DNA from: Bacillus horti
GTDB taxonomy: Bacteria > Bacillota > Bacilli > Caldalkalibacillales > JCM-10596
Direction: 5' to 3'
Length of the DNA: 64,000 nt
Assembly: GCF_030813115.1 (NCBI RefSeq)
Contig: NZ_JAUSTY010000006.1
Location: 186,001-250,000, forward strand
The stretch's first letter is position 1, and the number at the start of each line of letters is the position of its first letter. The notes under the pieces were generated by a model, which worked only from the letters and a program-made list of their open reading frames with translations, ran no database searches and was not told the origin of the DNA. Positions 43,071 to 52,138 of the stretch are shown piece by piece. The position numbers were made by a program, and so were the translations under genes.

Positions 43071-43493
43071 TTACCATTCACCCATGCCTAGATTAAATTG
43101 CCACTGTATGCCAAACTTGTCTGTTAAGCTGCCATAAAGCTTGCTCCAAAATGTCTCTTGAAGCTCCATCTGCACGTTTCCACCTTCTTTGAGCTTGTCA
43201 AATAACGCTTTAATCTCATCCTCACTATCTAATACAAGTGACAGACTAAAGTTGTTCCCTTCTACAAAAGGCATATTAGGAAAAACATCAGAGAACATCA
43301 TATTTCTTCCGTAAACGTTTAAACGCGTATGCATAACCCAATCCTTTACCTCCTCTGGTAATGGATATTCAGGATTCGGCGGTACCTCACCAAAGGTCAT
43401 AATTTTAGGCTGCTCAGTACCAAAAACCTCAGCATAAAATTTAACAGCTTGACGGCAGTTTCCCTTAAAGTTTAGATAGATATCTACTGACAT
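43071..43493 (-). CDS. PhnB-like VOC family protein
   Basis: 140 residues. MSVDIYLNFKGNCRQAVKFYAEVFGTEQPKIMTFGEVPPNPEYPLPEEVKDWVMHTRLNVYG with the ending SLTDKFGIQWQFNLG is the PhnB/YjdN (3-demethylubiquinone-9 3-methyltransferase-like) VOC type. The conserved DKFGxxWQ motif is intact. Substrate unknown. Follows the thi leader region on the same strand but has no visible tie to thiamin. Confidence 0.88.
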   Translation of the reverse strand: MSVDIYLNFKGNCRQAVKFYAEVFGTEQPKIMTFGEVPPNPEYPLPEEVKDWVMHTRLNVYGRNMMFSDVFPNMPFVEGNNFSLSLVLDSEDEIKALFDKLKEGGNVQMELQETFWSKLYGSLTDKFGIQWQFNLGMGEW

Positions 43494-43649
43494 ACGGATG
43501 GCTCCTTTATTGTAAAATTTAGGGCTAAATTAAGCATAATACAGCTTTTCGTCTTCAGCTCTATCATATATGATTTCATTTTTCATAGCAATTATACTTT
43601 ACTATCCATTCTGTTGTCTTTACGAAGAGTTCCTATAAAACCTGATAGC

Positions 43650-44423
43650 TTAATTCATGTTCATTTTATTTTCATTAGCTAGCTTTTCCAAAAACTCTAG
43701 CGCTTCGTCCTCTTTAGGACCACTCAACAGGTTCCCTTGTATAAAATCAGAAGCCTGAGGGTTTCCGCTAGACTCTATTAGAAGAGCAGCTGCTTGTAAA
43801 TCGTATGGTGTATACCGAAACTCATAGCCATCACAACTAATCAGAGCCCAATATGCCCCAGGTTTTTCTGCATAAGGCATACCTACACTTCCAGCATTAA
43901 GTATGCTAATGTTCTCAACACTCTCTTTAAACTGCACGTGTGTATGACCACAAACAACCCAGTCATGAGTAACGTTAGTAAACATAGCTTCAATCCTCTC
44001 TTTAGGGGAAAGGGGAGTAAAGATTTCATAATCATTACGAGGAGTAGCATGGCAAAACAAAATATGACCTAACCCCTCAATCGTATACTCTACTTGACTT
44101 GGAAGATGAGCTAAGAAATCTCTCATCTCTGGTGAAAGCTTACCAGCAACCCATTCCGCTTCTTCTTTAACAGCTCCAGATAAGTGCTTTGGAAGCTCCT
44201 TGCCATCGTAGACTAGCACAATTTCTCTGTCTCCATTACCACGTATATATACAACCTGATCTCCAAGCTTCGATAGAGCTTCTAATGTTTCAATAGGCAT
44301 TGGACCAAAGATGAAGTCCCCACCTATTACAATTCTATCAGGCTTTACCTCCTTCAATTCCTCTAGAACTGCCTGTAACGCTGGAAAATTTCCATGAATA
44401 TCATATAAAGCAGCAATTTTCAT
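43650..44423 (-). CDS. Calcineurin-like metallophosphoesterase
   Basis: 257 residues. Metal motifs in order: YDIHGNFPALQAVL (D, H), GGDFIFGP, GNGDRE (substituting GNHE), FCHATP and CGHTHVQ. YfcE/MJ0936-type phosphodiesterase family. Hydrolyses phosphate esters such as cyclic nucleotides in vitro; natural substrate unknown. AGGGAAGC lies before the start. Confidence 0.9.
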   Translation of the reverse strand: MKIAALYDIHGNFPALQAVLEELKEVKPDRIVIGGDFIFGPMPIETLEALSKLGDQVVYIRGNGDREIVLVYDGKELPKHLSGAVKEEAEWVAGKLSPEMRDFLAHLPSQVEYTIEGLGHILFCHATPRNDYEIFTPLSPKERIEAMFTNVTHDWVVCGHTHVQFKESVENISILNAGSVGMPYAEKPGAYWALISCDGYEFRYTPYDLQAAALLIESSGNPQASDFIQGNLLSGPKEDEALEFLEKLANENKMNMN

Positions 44424-44559
44424 CTCAGCTTCCCTCCAATTATTTAATCAAGACTGACGTATGAAAAAAACATAAGTCATGAGGTCAACTTACCGCCATC
44501 ATGCTGTGCAACCCCGTGCGCTGAGAGCTACTCACGGTCTTATAAGGAACTCACTTATT

Positions 44560-45336
44560 CTAAATGATTAAGTGATAACAACCCCGTGTATTCATAACCA
44601 ATTGATTCCGTACTAAATCAATGGATATTCCTTTAACCTCTGCTACCTTTTGAATAGCTCTTTCAATCATAAGTGGAGAGGTACGCTGTCCTTCAAAAGG
44701 AGCCTTGTATGACCATGGCCCATCCGTTTCAACAAGTAGCTGGCGTAAGGGTACGAGTTCAGCCAATCTCTGATCACGCTCTCTATAGCAAATCTCTGGA
44801 GTGACAGATATAAAGTACCCTGCTCCAACTATCTCAAGCACTACGTCCTTCGGTGCTTTAAGCCAGTGAAAATGGGCTTGCTTTATACCTAATTGCTGCA
44901 GTAAATCGAGTACAATCTTTGCTTTATCATGTACGGCATGAAGGGCTACGGGCAATTGATTGAGTTGTGCTACCTGCAAGCATCTCGATAAGAAGTCTAT
45001 GTATTTATCTAAAGAATGTGGTAGCTTATCCAATTCATAATGTGGCAATCCAATTTCACCAATAGCCGTTATTCGAGCTTTTTCCACAGTAACTAAAGAC
45101 TGCCACTCTAGAAATTCAGCCTCTGAAGGTAGAGGGTACTCGGGGTGAAAGCCAACAGCAGCAAAAACAAAGTCCGGATACCTAGCCTGAAGCTCTAGAG
45201 ATCTATAGGAGGATGCAAGATCATTGGAGACAGCTATCACTGCCTGACAGCCACCCATCTTCCACTCTTCAATCTGCTCATCAAGCGATTCCTTGTGGTA
45301 CAAATCTAGGTGAATATGCGCATCAATCATAGCCAA
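44560..45336 (-). CDS. TatD-family metal-dependent hydrolase
   Basis: 258 residues. IDAHIHLD gives the first two His ligands; GEIGLPHYE the Glu; ALHAVHDKA a His; HFHWL a His; and VETDGPW the Asp. TatD proteins act as metal-dependent DNases or quality-control hydrolases. The start may be the second Met (MIDAHIH). Followed closely upstream by the small membrane protein genes (gap 13 bp), so possibly one transcript. Confidence 0.9.
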   Translation of the reverse strand: MAMIDAHIHLDLYHKESLDEQIEEWKMGGCQAVIAVSNDLASSYRSLELQARYPDFVFAAVGFHPEYPLPSEAEFLEWQSLVTVEKARITAIGEIGLPHYELDKLPHSLDKYIDFLSRCLQVAQLNQLPVALHAVHDKAKIVLDLLQQLGIKQAHFHWLKAPKDVVLEIVGAGYFISVTPEICYRERDQRLAELVPLRQLLVETDGPWSYKAPFEGQRTSPLMIERAIQKVAEVKGISIDLVRNQLVMNTRGCYHLII

Positions 45337-45349
45337 CCTCTCCCTACCT

Positions 45350-45778
45350 TTACTCTAAAAACTTTCCATCCCCATTAAGATTCTCATGCTCACTATCAAC
45401 AGAATGCCAAACCTGTTTAACATTACCTTCTGAACTAACATAATAAGCATATTGCCAGCCCGGTTCACTTTCAAATGCAACAATAAGATGATAGGGGTTG
45501 TATTGACGGTACGTTCTATGATCAATTGCTGTAATGTCCCACTTTTCTTTTGGATATCTATCCTCAAGATAATCTTCTAACATAGTCATTTTTTCTATAA
45601 TTTGATAATCGATCCAATACGGACGAAACACGAAAAAAGCTACAATGACAAGGGCAACTGCTCCAGTCAACATGTAACCCACTATTTTTCGCTTTCTAAA
45701 TACGAGCATGAATATAACCAGAAGAATAAGAAATAGACCAACGCTAAACAATATTTCTATAAATGTAATAGGATGCAA
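45350..45778 (-). CDS. Small membrane protein, paralogue of its upstream neighbour
   Basis: About 142 residues if translation begins at the TTG at 45778, aligned with the paralogue's start; an in-frame ATG at 45796 is an alternative. Two hydrophobic segments lie near the N-terminus, followed by YWIDYQIIEKMTMLEDYLEDRYPKEKWDITAIDHRTYRQYNPYHLIVAF and YAYYVSSEGNVKQVWH. The extracellular-looking C-terminal part is alpha/beta and resembles DUF3139-like proteins. Function unknown. Confidence 0.75.
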   Translation of the reverse strand: MHPITFIEILFSVGLFLILLVIFMLVFRKRKIVGYMLTGAVALVIVAFFVFRPYWIDYQIIEKMTMLEDYLEDRYPKEKWDITAIDHRTYRQYNPYHLIVAFESEPGWQYAYYVSSEGNVKQVWHSVDSEHENLNGDGKFLE

Positions 45779-45799
45779 GCAACCCTCTCCCCACATCTT

Positions 45800-46225
45800 C
45801 TATTCTGCAAACTTGCCCTCCGAATCGAAATCCGCATCTCTTGGATAATACCATAGCTGCATGACCTCACCGTCAGAGCTAACCGAATACTTATACTCTC
45901 TATTAGGCTCATTGTCAAATGTAACGTCTATGTAATGTAGACCAGTTGGGCTATACATCCTATAATCAGACCTTATAACCTCAAACTGCTCACCTGGAAA
46001 TCGGTCCTCCAGATGTACCTCCAACGTATCTATTCTTTCTTTGACTTGGTAATCGATCCACATAGGGAGAAGGACTAAAACAAAGGAGTAGATGAGTACA
46101 GCTAGTACTGAATAAGTCTTGAGCATTTTTCTTCGATCCTTAAAGCTAAGTAAGCATACAAGATAGACAACTAGAGCTAGACCTGTACTTAACATAATTT
46201 CAGCAGAAGTGATTGAATTCAACAT
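45800..46225 (-). CDS. Small membrane protein, tandem paralogue
   Basis: About 141 residues from ATG 46225 (GGAGGGGG directly upstream); a TTG at 46222 aligns with the likely start of the paralogue. MWIDYQVKERIDTLEVHLEDRFPGEQFEVIRSDYRMYSPTGLHYIDVTFDNEPNREYKYSVSSDGEVMQLWYYPRD matches the neighbour at WIDYQ, LE..LEDR.P.E, DxRxY and YSVSSDGxVxQxW. The 21-bp spacing between them shows a recent tandem duplication in one operon. Confidence 0.78.
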   Translation of the reverse strand: MLNSITSAEIMLSTGLALVVYLVCLLSFKDRRKMLKTYSVLAVLIYSFVLVLLPMWIDYQVKERIDTLEVHLEDRFPGEQFEVIRSDYRMYSPTGLHYIDVTFDNEPNREYKYSVSSDGEVMQLWYYPRDADFDSEGKFAE

Positions 46226-46289
46226 TCCCCCTCCTAGAAGAAAGATCATTCATTGACAAAACTTTCCTTATCAAAAGCATAACATACTA

Positions 46290-46490
46290 CTCTACTCTAT
46301 GAACCTCCCGCCACTTAATTTCATTTGAAGTGGGGGTTTCTCAATAAACCTAGTAGAATGCTTCGATGAACAAACCGGTTTACGCTTTGCTCTTTAGAAC
46401 GAAGTTCTAGAAGTCTTTTTACTAAGCTAGATTGAGCAACAATATGCCTCGCGACATATAGGGGCGGAACAGACCATCTACTACTTCTAG
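46290..46490 (-). ncRNA. Predicted TnpB omega (reRNA) and right end of the element
   Basis: The 200 bases past the tnpB stop show stem-loops, a deep one being AAGTGG-centred (46307-46338; CCCGCCACTT with AAGTGGGGG). This matches the subterminal hairpin of IS200/IS605 right ends, followed by a GGTTCAT-type terminus. By the known biology the guide would be the flanking DNA just past 46300. Boundaries are approximate. Confidence 0.5.
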
Positions 46491-47684
46491 CTAAGCTATC
46501 CGTAGATACTTTGTTTTCTTTAATTCAAAATCAAGTGATCGGATTTCACCATAATAGGTTTTGGCATAGAAATTACTAGCCCCATGAATATCCCGGTGTT
46601 GCTCATATCCGCACTTACACCTGTAATGTCGAGAAGCAACTTTCTTTCTTCTTTCACAACAAGGACATTGTTGTGAAGTAAAGGATTCGTCATGCTTGTT
46701 CAGCTCGATCCCCTCGGCATCAAGCTTGTAGCCTAAGTATTGATAGAGCTTACCAAACATCCAATTCGATACCTTTTGGTTTGTCGTTTGACGGCGAACC
46801 TTTTTGTTTTTCTTTTTACGCTTGGAAGTATTCCGCCCGACCCCTTCCACATCACCAAAAGCAACCTCCCTTACCTTATTTTCTAAGCACCAGGCGACGA
46901 ATTGCTTTGTTGTTTTATGCAGGGCATCCTTTAGTTGATTCGCACTTTTTGAAAGGATATATTGCTTCGCTCTATTATACTTTTTCCATTGCTTCGAGTA
47001 TTTTTGACACTTACTCATTTTACGCCCTAGTTCTGCTAGCTTCTTGTTTCTAAGTTGGTGAATGGAACGCATTTTACGACCCGTGATGATGACGCTTTCT
47101 CCATTTGATGCAACAGCTGCAATGGTATGAATTTCACCCGCATCAATAGCAGCTAGATGTTGACCCTTATTTTCTTTTCGTCCAACACCATCTTCATAGG
47201 ACATACAAATCATCAACTTTCGATCGAAAATCAATTCAATTTCTTTGACTTCACCTTGTGGTAAACGACCTACCCAAATCACAAGAGGCTTTTGTCTTTG
47301 ACCCTTCCAATTTCCCATTTTCAACTCTATTTTTCCGTTCTCATGCAGCACAAACCCGTTATTCGCCCATTTCGTGTTGAAGGTCTTCTTTTTCTTGTAG
47401 GGGTACTTATTTTTTAGTCCTTTTCGACGCGCTTTCATCGCCGCATCTCTAGAAAATAAATAGTTGTGACACACGGCTTGAATGGATTGAGAGTGGATGG
47501 GAAACAACCCTTTTGTTGCTGTTTGTAGTTCACTTTTGGTGATCCACTTTCCGCTTTTAACATGATGGGCTCTAGCTAGTTCCACACAATAATTCCATAC
47601 TTGACCTGACACGCGATTACAATCAAAAAGCCTATCTATGGTATCTGCACTTGCCACAAAATTTGTTTTTAGACAGCGTAACAT
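46491..47684 (-). CDS. tnpB: TnpB-type RNA-guided endonuclease (IS200/IS605, OrfB)
   Basis: 397 residues from ATG 47684 (GGTGGTGAG upstream); an earlier in-frame ATG at 47744 is less likely. The RuvC-like active site looks complete: LAAIDAGEIHTIAAV (Asp), VAFGDVEGVGRN (Glu), QHRDIHGASNFYAK (Asp). The zinc finger is CPCCERRKKVASRHYRCKCG. Basic KRKKKNKKVRRQ linker precedes the last RuvC part. No TnpA transposase is present, so it can act as a nuclease but not mobilise itself. Confidence 0.93.
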   Translation of the reverse strand: MLRCLKTNFVASADTIDRLFDCNRVSGQVWNYCVELARAHHVKSGKWITKSELQTATKGLFPIHSQSIQAVCHNYLFSRDAAMKARRKGLKNKYPYKKKKTFNTKWANNGFVLHENGKIELKMGNWKGQRQKPLVIWVGRLPQGEVKEIELIFDRKLMICMSYEDGVGRKENKGQHLAAIDAGEIHTIAAVASNGESVIITGRKMRSIHQLRNKKLAELGRKMSKCQKYSKQWKKYNRAKQYILSKSANQLKDALHKTTKQFVAWCLENKVREVAFGDVEGVGRNTSKRKKKNKKVRRQTTNQKVSNWMFGKLYQYLGYKLDAEGIELNKHDESFTSQQCPCCERRKKVASRHYRCKCGYEQHRDIHGASNFYAKTYYGEIRSLDFELKKTKYLRIA

Positions 47685-47845
47685 CATCTCACCACCAAAC
47701 ATTTGTTCTATTTTTATATTACCAAATTTCTGATTATAGTACAACGATTTTTCTATATATTATCACGAAAAAAAATAAAAAAGCCATTCATCTCCCACCT
47801 AAACTCTAACGAGTTTTGAGGAAGGAGAATTCTGGCTGAATTTTG

Positions 47846-48982
47846 TTAAAACTCTATCCGTTCAAGAGCCTCAGTAAGCGGATAATCCTCAGGCTTTAAC
47901 TCCAAAGCCTCTCCTAAAGCGAGATTCGCTAGCTGAGAGCCTAAGTACGGTCCAGCTGTAAGTCCAGAGGCACCTAATCCATTGGCTAACAGGACTTCCT
48001 GATGTGTAGGAAGAGCACCGAAAACAGGAAGAAACCCAGGGGTAAAAGGACGAAAGCCTACTCTAGCTTCTACGAAAGTGCTAGTCATTAGTCCTGGAGC
48101 AACCTCTAACATTTTACTTAAAATTTCCTGCACCCCTCCTGCCGTCACGCGGCTATCAAAGCCCATCTCATCCTCATGAGTCGCCCCCACCACAATCCTT
48201 CCTTCACCAAAAGAGAGGAGATACTGGTTAGTAGGAGGCATGATAACTGGCCAATGATTGGTATCCGTTTGAGGCATTTTAAGATGAAGGATCTGTGCCT
48301 TCTGAGGAACAACTTTAAAATCATAACCAAGCTCTTTTACACTATCCTTTCCCCATGCACCAGCCGTAATGATGATTCGATCAGCTTCTAGAAAGCTTCC
48401 ACCTACATTCACACCAAGCACTGTATTCTGTTCCACAACAAGTTGTGCATGTCCACTCATTAACAAACCACCTAGCTTTTGTGTAGCACGAATGAGTGCA
48501 TCTCTCAGCTCTCTTCCATTGACTCTCGCAGCACCACTAATATGAACAGCCCCATAACTATCCGCTAATGGAGGATAATGCCTTTGGGCCTCAGCAGGAG
48601 ATAACCGTGTAATCTCACCTATTTCTGGAGCATCCTCCAAGCGTTTATATGCTCGTTCCTCCATCTGCTCTAGCTTTTTTTCATCTGTATGTAAGCTAAG
48701 AGCACCTACTTTGAGATAACCTGTATCCGTCTCACCCGCTTCTTCTAGTTCTTTAATTAAAGCATGATAATACCTAGCTCCATTCCTAGCTAACTGATAC
48801 CAAGCTTTGTTACGCCTTTGAGACAGCCAGGGACACACAATCCCTGCTGCTGCATCTGTAGCCTGACCTACATCTCTTCGATCAACTAACGTCACCATAG
48901 CTCCTGCTTTAGCCAAATGGTACGCTGTGGACGCCCCTAAAACTCCAGCCCCAATTACAATATATGTACGCACAACAAACAC
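47846..48982 (-). CDS. FAD-dependent D-amino acid/glycine oxidase-type dehydrogenase
   Basis: 378 residues. Rossmann nucleotide-binding TYIVIGAGVLGASTAYHLAKAGAMVTLVDRRDVG at the N-terminus, AAAGIVCPW, SGAARVNGRELRDALI, and the C-terminal VEARVGFRPFTPGFLPVFGALP plus NGLGASGLTAGPYLGSQLANL. DadA/ThiO-like family. It oxidises amino acids such as D-amino acids, glycine or sarcosine; which one cannot be told. A thiamin role (ThiO) is possible but it is not in the thi operon. Confidence 0.88.
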   Translation of the reverse strand: MFVVRTYIVIGAGVLGASTAYHLAKAGAMVTLVDRRDVGQATDAAAGIVCPWLSQRRNKAWYQLARNGARYYHALIKELEEAGETDTGYLKVGALSLHTDEKKLEQMEERAYKRLEDAPEIGEITRLSPAEAQRHYPPLADSYGAVHISGAARVNGRELRDALIRATQKLGGLLMSGHAQLVVEQNTVLGVNVGGSFLEADRIIITAGAWGKDSVKELGYDFKVVPQKAQILHLKMPQTDTNHWPVIMPPTNQYLLSFGEGRIVVGATHEDEMGFDSRVTAGGVQEILSKMLEVAPGLMTSTFVEARVGFRPFTPGFLPVFGALPTHQEVLLANGLGASGLTAGPYLGSQLANLALGEALELKPEDYPLTEALERIEF

Positions 48983-49044
48983 CCTTCTTTTTCATAAATG
49001 GATAAACTAAGTATATCAAAAACCATAACTTTTCTAAAAATAGA

Positions 49045-49623
49045 TCAATTAGCCTTATTAATCAAAAACTTTAGCTTATCATCATTCCAATCATACAATT
49101 GTAGAAGCGCCATATATGGATCACCAACTAGTCCTAAAAGCTTGGCAAAAGCTGGCTCCGTTTTAAAGCCAGCTGCTTTAAGCTCACGTATGTATTTCAA
49201 TCCTTTCGAGCCCATTAGTTGTAGAATTCTGTACTCAATCACCATATGCCTATATCCATTTTGCTGAACAGTTGGAAGCGATTGACCAAAAATCTCAAAG
49301 GGCCAGCCTAAGTGTGTAAAATTCACAACAATCCGTTTTATCCCATTCACCGTACTTCTGCTACATACAAAATCATCATATTGCTGGAAGTGAGAGACAC
49401 AGTGCTTTTCAAAATGTTCAAAATCATGAACCTCACAAATTATGTCTAAATCACTTTCCGGAAGATCAATCTGAATAGGTATGGTACCTACAAGCAATGG
49501 ATCAAACTTCTCTAAAAGCTCCATAAGCCGCATACTGCGTAATGTCTTATAAGCATCCTTTTGTCTTTCGTTTCCTTTAGCTAAATAGTCAATCTGAGTA
49601 AAATCTTGTGATGAAGTAATCAT
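49045..49623 (-). CDS. DUF4269 family protein (nucleotidyltransferase-like)
   Basis: 192 residues from ATG 49623 (MITSSQDFTQIDYLAKGNERQKDAY); a longer frame to 49695 would run into a hairpin. LLVGTIPIQIDLPESDLDIICEVHDFEHFEKHC contains the GT..P....SDLDI pattern of nucleotidyltransferase-fold proteins, with SDLDI at the usual catalytic strand. VVNFTHLGWPFEIFGQSLPTVQQNGYRHMVIEYRIL follows. Function unknown. Confidence 0.8.
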   Translation of the reverse strand: MITSSQDFTQIDYLAKGNERQKDAYKTLRSMRLMELLEKFDPLLVGTIPIQIDLPESDLDIICEVHDFEHFEKHCVSHFQQYDDFVCSRSTVNGIKRIVVNFTHLGWPFEIFGQSLPTVQQNGYRHMVIEYRILQLMGSKGLKYIRELKAAGFKTEPAFAKLLGLVGDPYMALLQLYDWNDDKLKFLINKAN

Positions 49624-49690
49624 GAAGCATCCATTCCACCCTTCTGATAAAATCATATATGTATTCACAAATTCGCCGACACAAATGGCA

Positions 49691-49735
49691 AGCATCTTGA
49701 ATAAGAAGCTGCACGAGGTGCAAACTCAAGATGCT
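49691..49735. repeat. Two-tier inverted repeat
   Basis: AGCATCTTGA (49691-49700) and TCAAGATGCT (49726-49735) are perfectly complementary; inside them TGCAC-GAG-GTGCA forms a second stem. It separates two - strand genes. No T tract on either side, so terminator activity is doubtful. Confidence 0.45.
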
Positions 49736-49794
49736 AGTCATCATGTATTACTATATGAAGCGACATTCTACTCTTATTCTACCATATCCATTCA

Positions 49795-50184
49795 TTAATC
49801 CTGTTGAAATAAATCAAGCTGATTACCGTACAAATCCTCAAACCCTACACCTCTACCACCAGGAACAGATTTCGGCTCTCCATGAAATACAACTCCTCTT
49901 GCTTTCAATTCCTCATAGTCTCGTTCAATATCATCTGTGGCAAACATAATTAAAACCTGATCGGCTCCCTGTTTACCGATTAAAGCCTCTCTTTCAGGAG
50001 TGTCAGCCTTGACTAATTCAATAACGGTTTCATTACTTGCACTTGGAGCAACAGTCAGATAGCTCCACCCTGGAGCAAACTCAATATCGGCACAAACGAC
50101 AAACCCTAATTTTTCTGTATAGAACGCTTTTGCCTCCCCTTGGTCCCGAACAAACACAGTAATCTGAATCGCCTTTGTTATCAT
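49795..50184 (-). CDS. VOC family protein (glyoxalase-like)
   Basis: 129 residues from ATG 50184 (GAGAGGT upstream). TKAIQITVFVRDQGEAKAFYTEKLGFVVCADIEFAPGWSYLTVAPSA and RGVVFHGEPKSVPGGRGVGFEDLYGNQLDLFQQD form the two beta-alpha-beta-beta-beta units. The FEDLYGNQLDLFQ end supplies the family metal-site Glu/Asp region. Role unknown. Confidence 0.88.
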   Translation of the reverse strand: MITKAIQITVFVRDQGEAKAFYTEKLGFVVCADIEFAPGWSYLTVAPSASNETVIELVKADTPEREALIGKQGADQVLIMFATDDIERDYEELKARGVVFHGEPKSVPGGRGVGFEDLYGNQLDLFQQD

Positions 50185-50456
50185 ACCTCTCACTCATCCT
50201 TTCTGAATATAGGCCTCTAAAATGGAATATACAATGGTGCTTTATTACGATACATGTTTTACTTTATCATAGTTTAGAATGTGTAAATTCTTCTCAATTG
50301 CTAATTCTTCTATAAATAGAAGTATTTCTATCCCCTAAGCTTAGTGTCATAAAAACAAATATGTATATAAAACTGATATGTTACATTTGTAACTACTCAA
50401 TCCTTCTTGAAAAAGAGATAATCTATCTAACAAAACAATTCCTTGGAGGTTAGACG

Positions 50457-51404
50457 ATGACAGTTGCAAAAATGAAAAATATAGTGAAGCGTTACGGCTC
50501 ACACTTAGCCTTAGACAATGTTGATCTAGAGATTCATAAGGGAGAAATTGTGGGGCTGCTCGGCCCGAACGGAGCAGGAAAAACTACTTTAATCCATACT
50601 CTCGCAGGATTAATTAAATATGATTCAGGAAGCATTGAATGCTTTGGACAATCACATAAGACCCATCTGCAAGAAATAAAAAAACATATGGGCTTAGTCA
50701 CTCAGGATATCACTATTTTTGAAGATCTAACGGCAGAAGAAAACCTAGCCTTTTTCGGTGGCATTTACGGTTTAAAAGGAGCCGAGCTAAAGCAAAGAAT
50801 AAAAGAGACATTAGAGTTCGTTGGACTCTCAGATCAGGCTAAGAAATTGCCCACCAAATTTTCAGGGGGGATGGTACGCCGGTTAAATATAGCTGCTGCG
50901 TTAACTCATCAGCCAAAATTTATGATCATGGACGAGCCAACAGTAGGGATTGATCCACAATCTAGGAATTATATTTTGGAATCGGTTCGCAAGCTTCAAC
51001 AAAACGGAACCACTGTTCTTTATACGACTCATTATATGGAAGAGGTTCAGGCTCTTGCTTCCCGCGTGGTCATTATTGATCAAGGTCATATTATTGCACA
51101 AGGAACCATTGACGAATTGGTGCAGCGTATTCAACACGAGGAAAAAATCAAGCTTGAGGTTGGGGAAGCCTCTGATGAGTTAGTGGCCAGACTAGAGAAG
51201 CTTGATGGAGTAAAGCAGGTCGTTAGAGATGGGGCAAGGTTACAGATCATCTCTCAGGTTGGTGCAGGAAATCTTGATCGTGCTTTATCTATCGCCAAAG
51301 ACTTCGGCGGAGTTCAATCTATCACAGCAGAAAAACCTACGCTTGAAGACGTTTTTCTAACGTTAACAGGCAAGCAATTACGCGATGGAGGCGATGCATC
51401 ATGA
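50457..51404 (+). CDS. ABC transporter ATP-binding protein (YvfR type)
   Basis: 315 residues; TTGGAGGTTAGACG precedes the ATG. Walker A GPNGAGKTT, signature FSGGMVRRLN, Walker B FMIMDEPTVGID, H-loop TTHYMEE, and a C-terminal extension (DELVARLEKLDGVKQVVRD) typical of drug/lipid exporters. The following permease start overlaps the stop (ATGATGG at 51401). With two permeases and a histidine kinase/regulator downstream, the layout matches B. subtilis yvfR-yvfS-yvfT-yvfU. Exported substrate unknown, perhaps a peptide or lipid-active antibiotic. Confidence 0.92.
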   Translation: MTVAKMKNIVKRYGSHLALDNVDLEIHKGEIVGLLGPNGAGKTTLIHTLAGLIKYDSGSIECFGQSHKTHLQEIKKHMGLVTQDITIFEDLTAEENLAFFGGIYGLKGAELKQRIKETLEFVGLSDQAKKLPTKFSGGMVRRLNIAAALTHQPKFMIMDEPTVGIDPQSRNYILESVRKLQQNGTTVLYTTHYMEEVQALASRVVIIDQGHIIAQGTIDELVQRIQHEEKIKLEVGEASDELVARLEKLDGVKQVVRDGARLQIISQVGAGNLDRALSIAKDFGGVQSITAEKPTLEDVFLTLTGKQLRDGGDAS

Positions 51405-52138
51405 TGGATCTAAAACTCATTAGGTTCGCTATCCTCCGTATGATGAGAAGTATCCTAGGTCATGTTCTACTGATCGTTGTTCCAATCGCATTAATCTCCA
51501 TTTTAGGTTTGGTTTCGAGTTACTTAGAAACAGATCAATCTGGACGACCACCTATGGATTGGCTATCCATTAGCTTTGTCTTAGCCTTCCAATTATTTGG
51601 TGGTTCATATTCGATGAGTTATATCAAGGAGGATTTGTTAACATCTAGAAAGTGGAGAATGTATTCATTGCCTTTAAATCCTGCTAGCTATAGCTACTCT
51701 ATTCTTATCGCTAGTACGTTATTTAGCATGATCCAAGGTCTTTGCATTATTCTTTTTACCAAGTTTGTGTATGGTGTGGAGTGGGGAAATTTACTTTGGG
51801 TACTCCTTGTCCTTTTTGCCATAGCCATATTATCTCAGATCGTTGGTTTAATTCTAACCTTTATTTTTAAAAACTTTAAACTGGCTGAAAGAGTGCAGGA
51901 AGTTTTCGGCATAGGATCTATGATCTTTGCAGGGATGATATTTGGTTTGCCAAATAACTCATTCTTCAACTTTATGTCTACGTACGGAAACCCAATTTCA
52001 CTTGGACAAAACGCAATTTATGGCATGATGGATGGAGCTGGCACGGGCTTTATTTTACTCAACATAGGTATATTGTTTGCTGCTTCTCTCGTATTGCTTC
52101 CCGTAACCCATATATTAGGAAAGAGGAAATTATCATGA
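51401..52138 (+). CDS. ABC exporter permease, first subunit (YvfS type)
   Basis: 245 residues with six hydrophobic segments. MDLKLIRFAILRMMRSILGHVLLIVVPIALISILG opens an ABC-2 type permease; the extracytoplasmic loop carries YMPVYGVEWGNLLWVL-like helices and a NNSFFNFMSTYGNPISLGQNAIYGMM turn. Starts overlapping the ATPase stop and ends overlapping the next permease (ATGA at 52135). Confidence 0.87.
   Translation: MMDLKLIRFAILRMMRSILGHVLLIVVPIALISILGLVSSYLETDQSGRPPMDWLSISFVLAFQLFGGSYSMSYIKEDLLTSRKWRMYSLPLNPASYSYSILIASTLFSMIQGLCIILFTKFVYGVEWGNLLWVLLVLFAIAILSQIVGLILTFIFKNFKLAERVQEVFGIGSMIFAGMIFGLPNNSFFNFMSTYGNPISLGQNAIYGMMDGAGTGFILLNIGILFAASLVLLPVTHILGKRKLS

Larger units (their letters stand above)
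46290..47830 (-). mobile_element. Solitary IS605-type (IS1341-like) element carrying tnpB
   Basis: tnpB with a right-end hairpin (46307-46338). At the left, hairpin CTCCTTCCTCAAAACTC/GAGTTTAGGTGGGAG lies at 47792-47827, beyond the gene start. That hairpin is followed by T runs on the - strand and could instead be the terminator of the 47846 gene. Ends are therefore uncertain. No target duplication is expected for this family. Confidence 0.6.
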
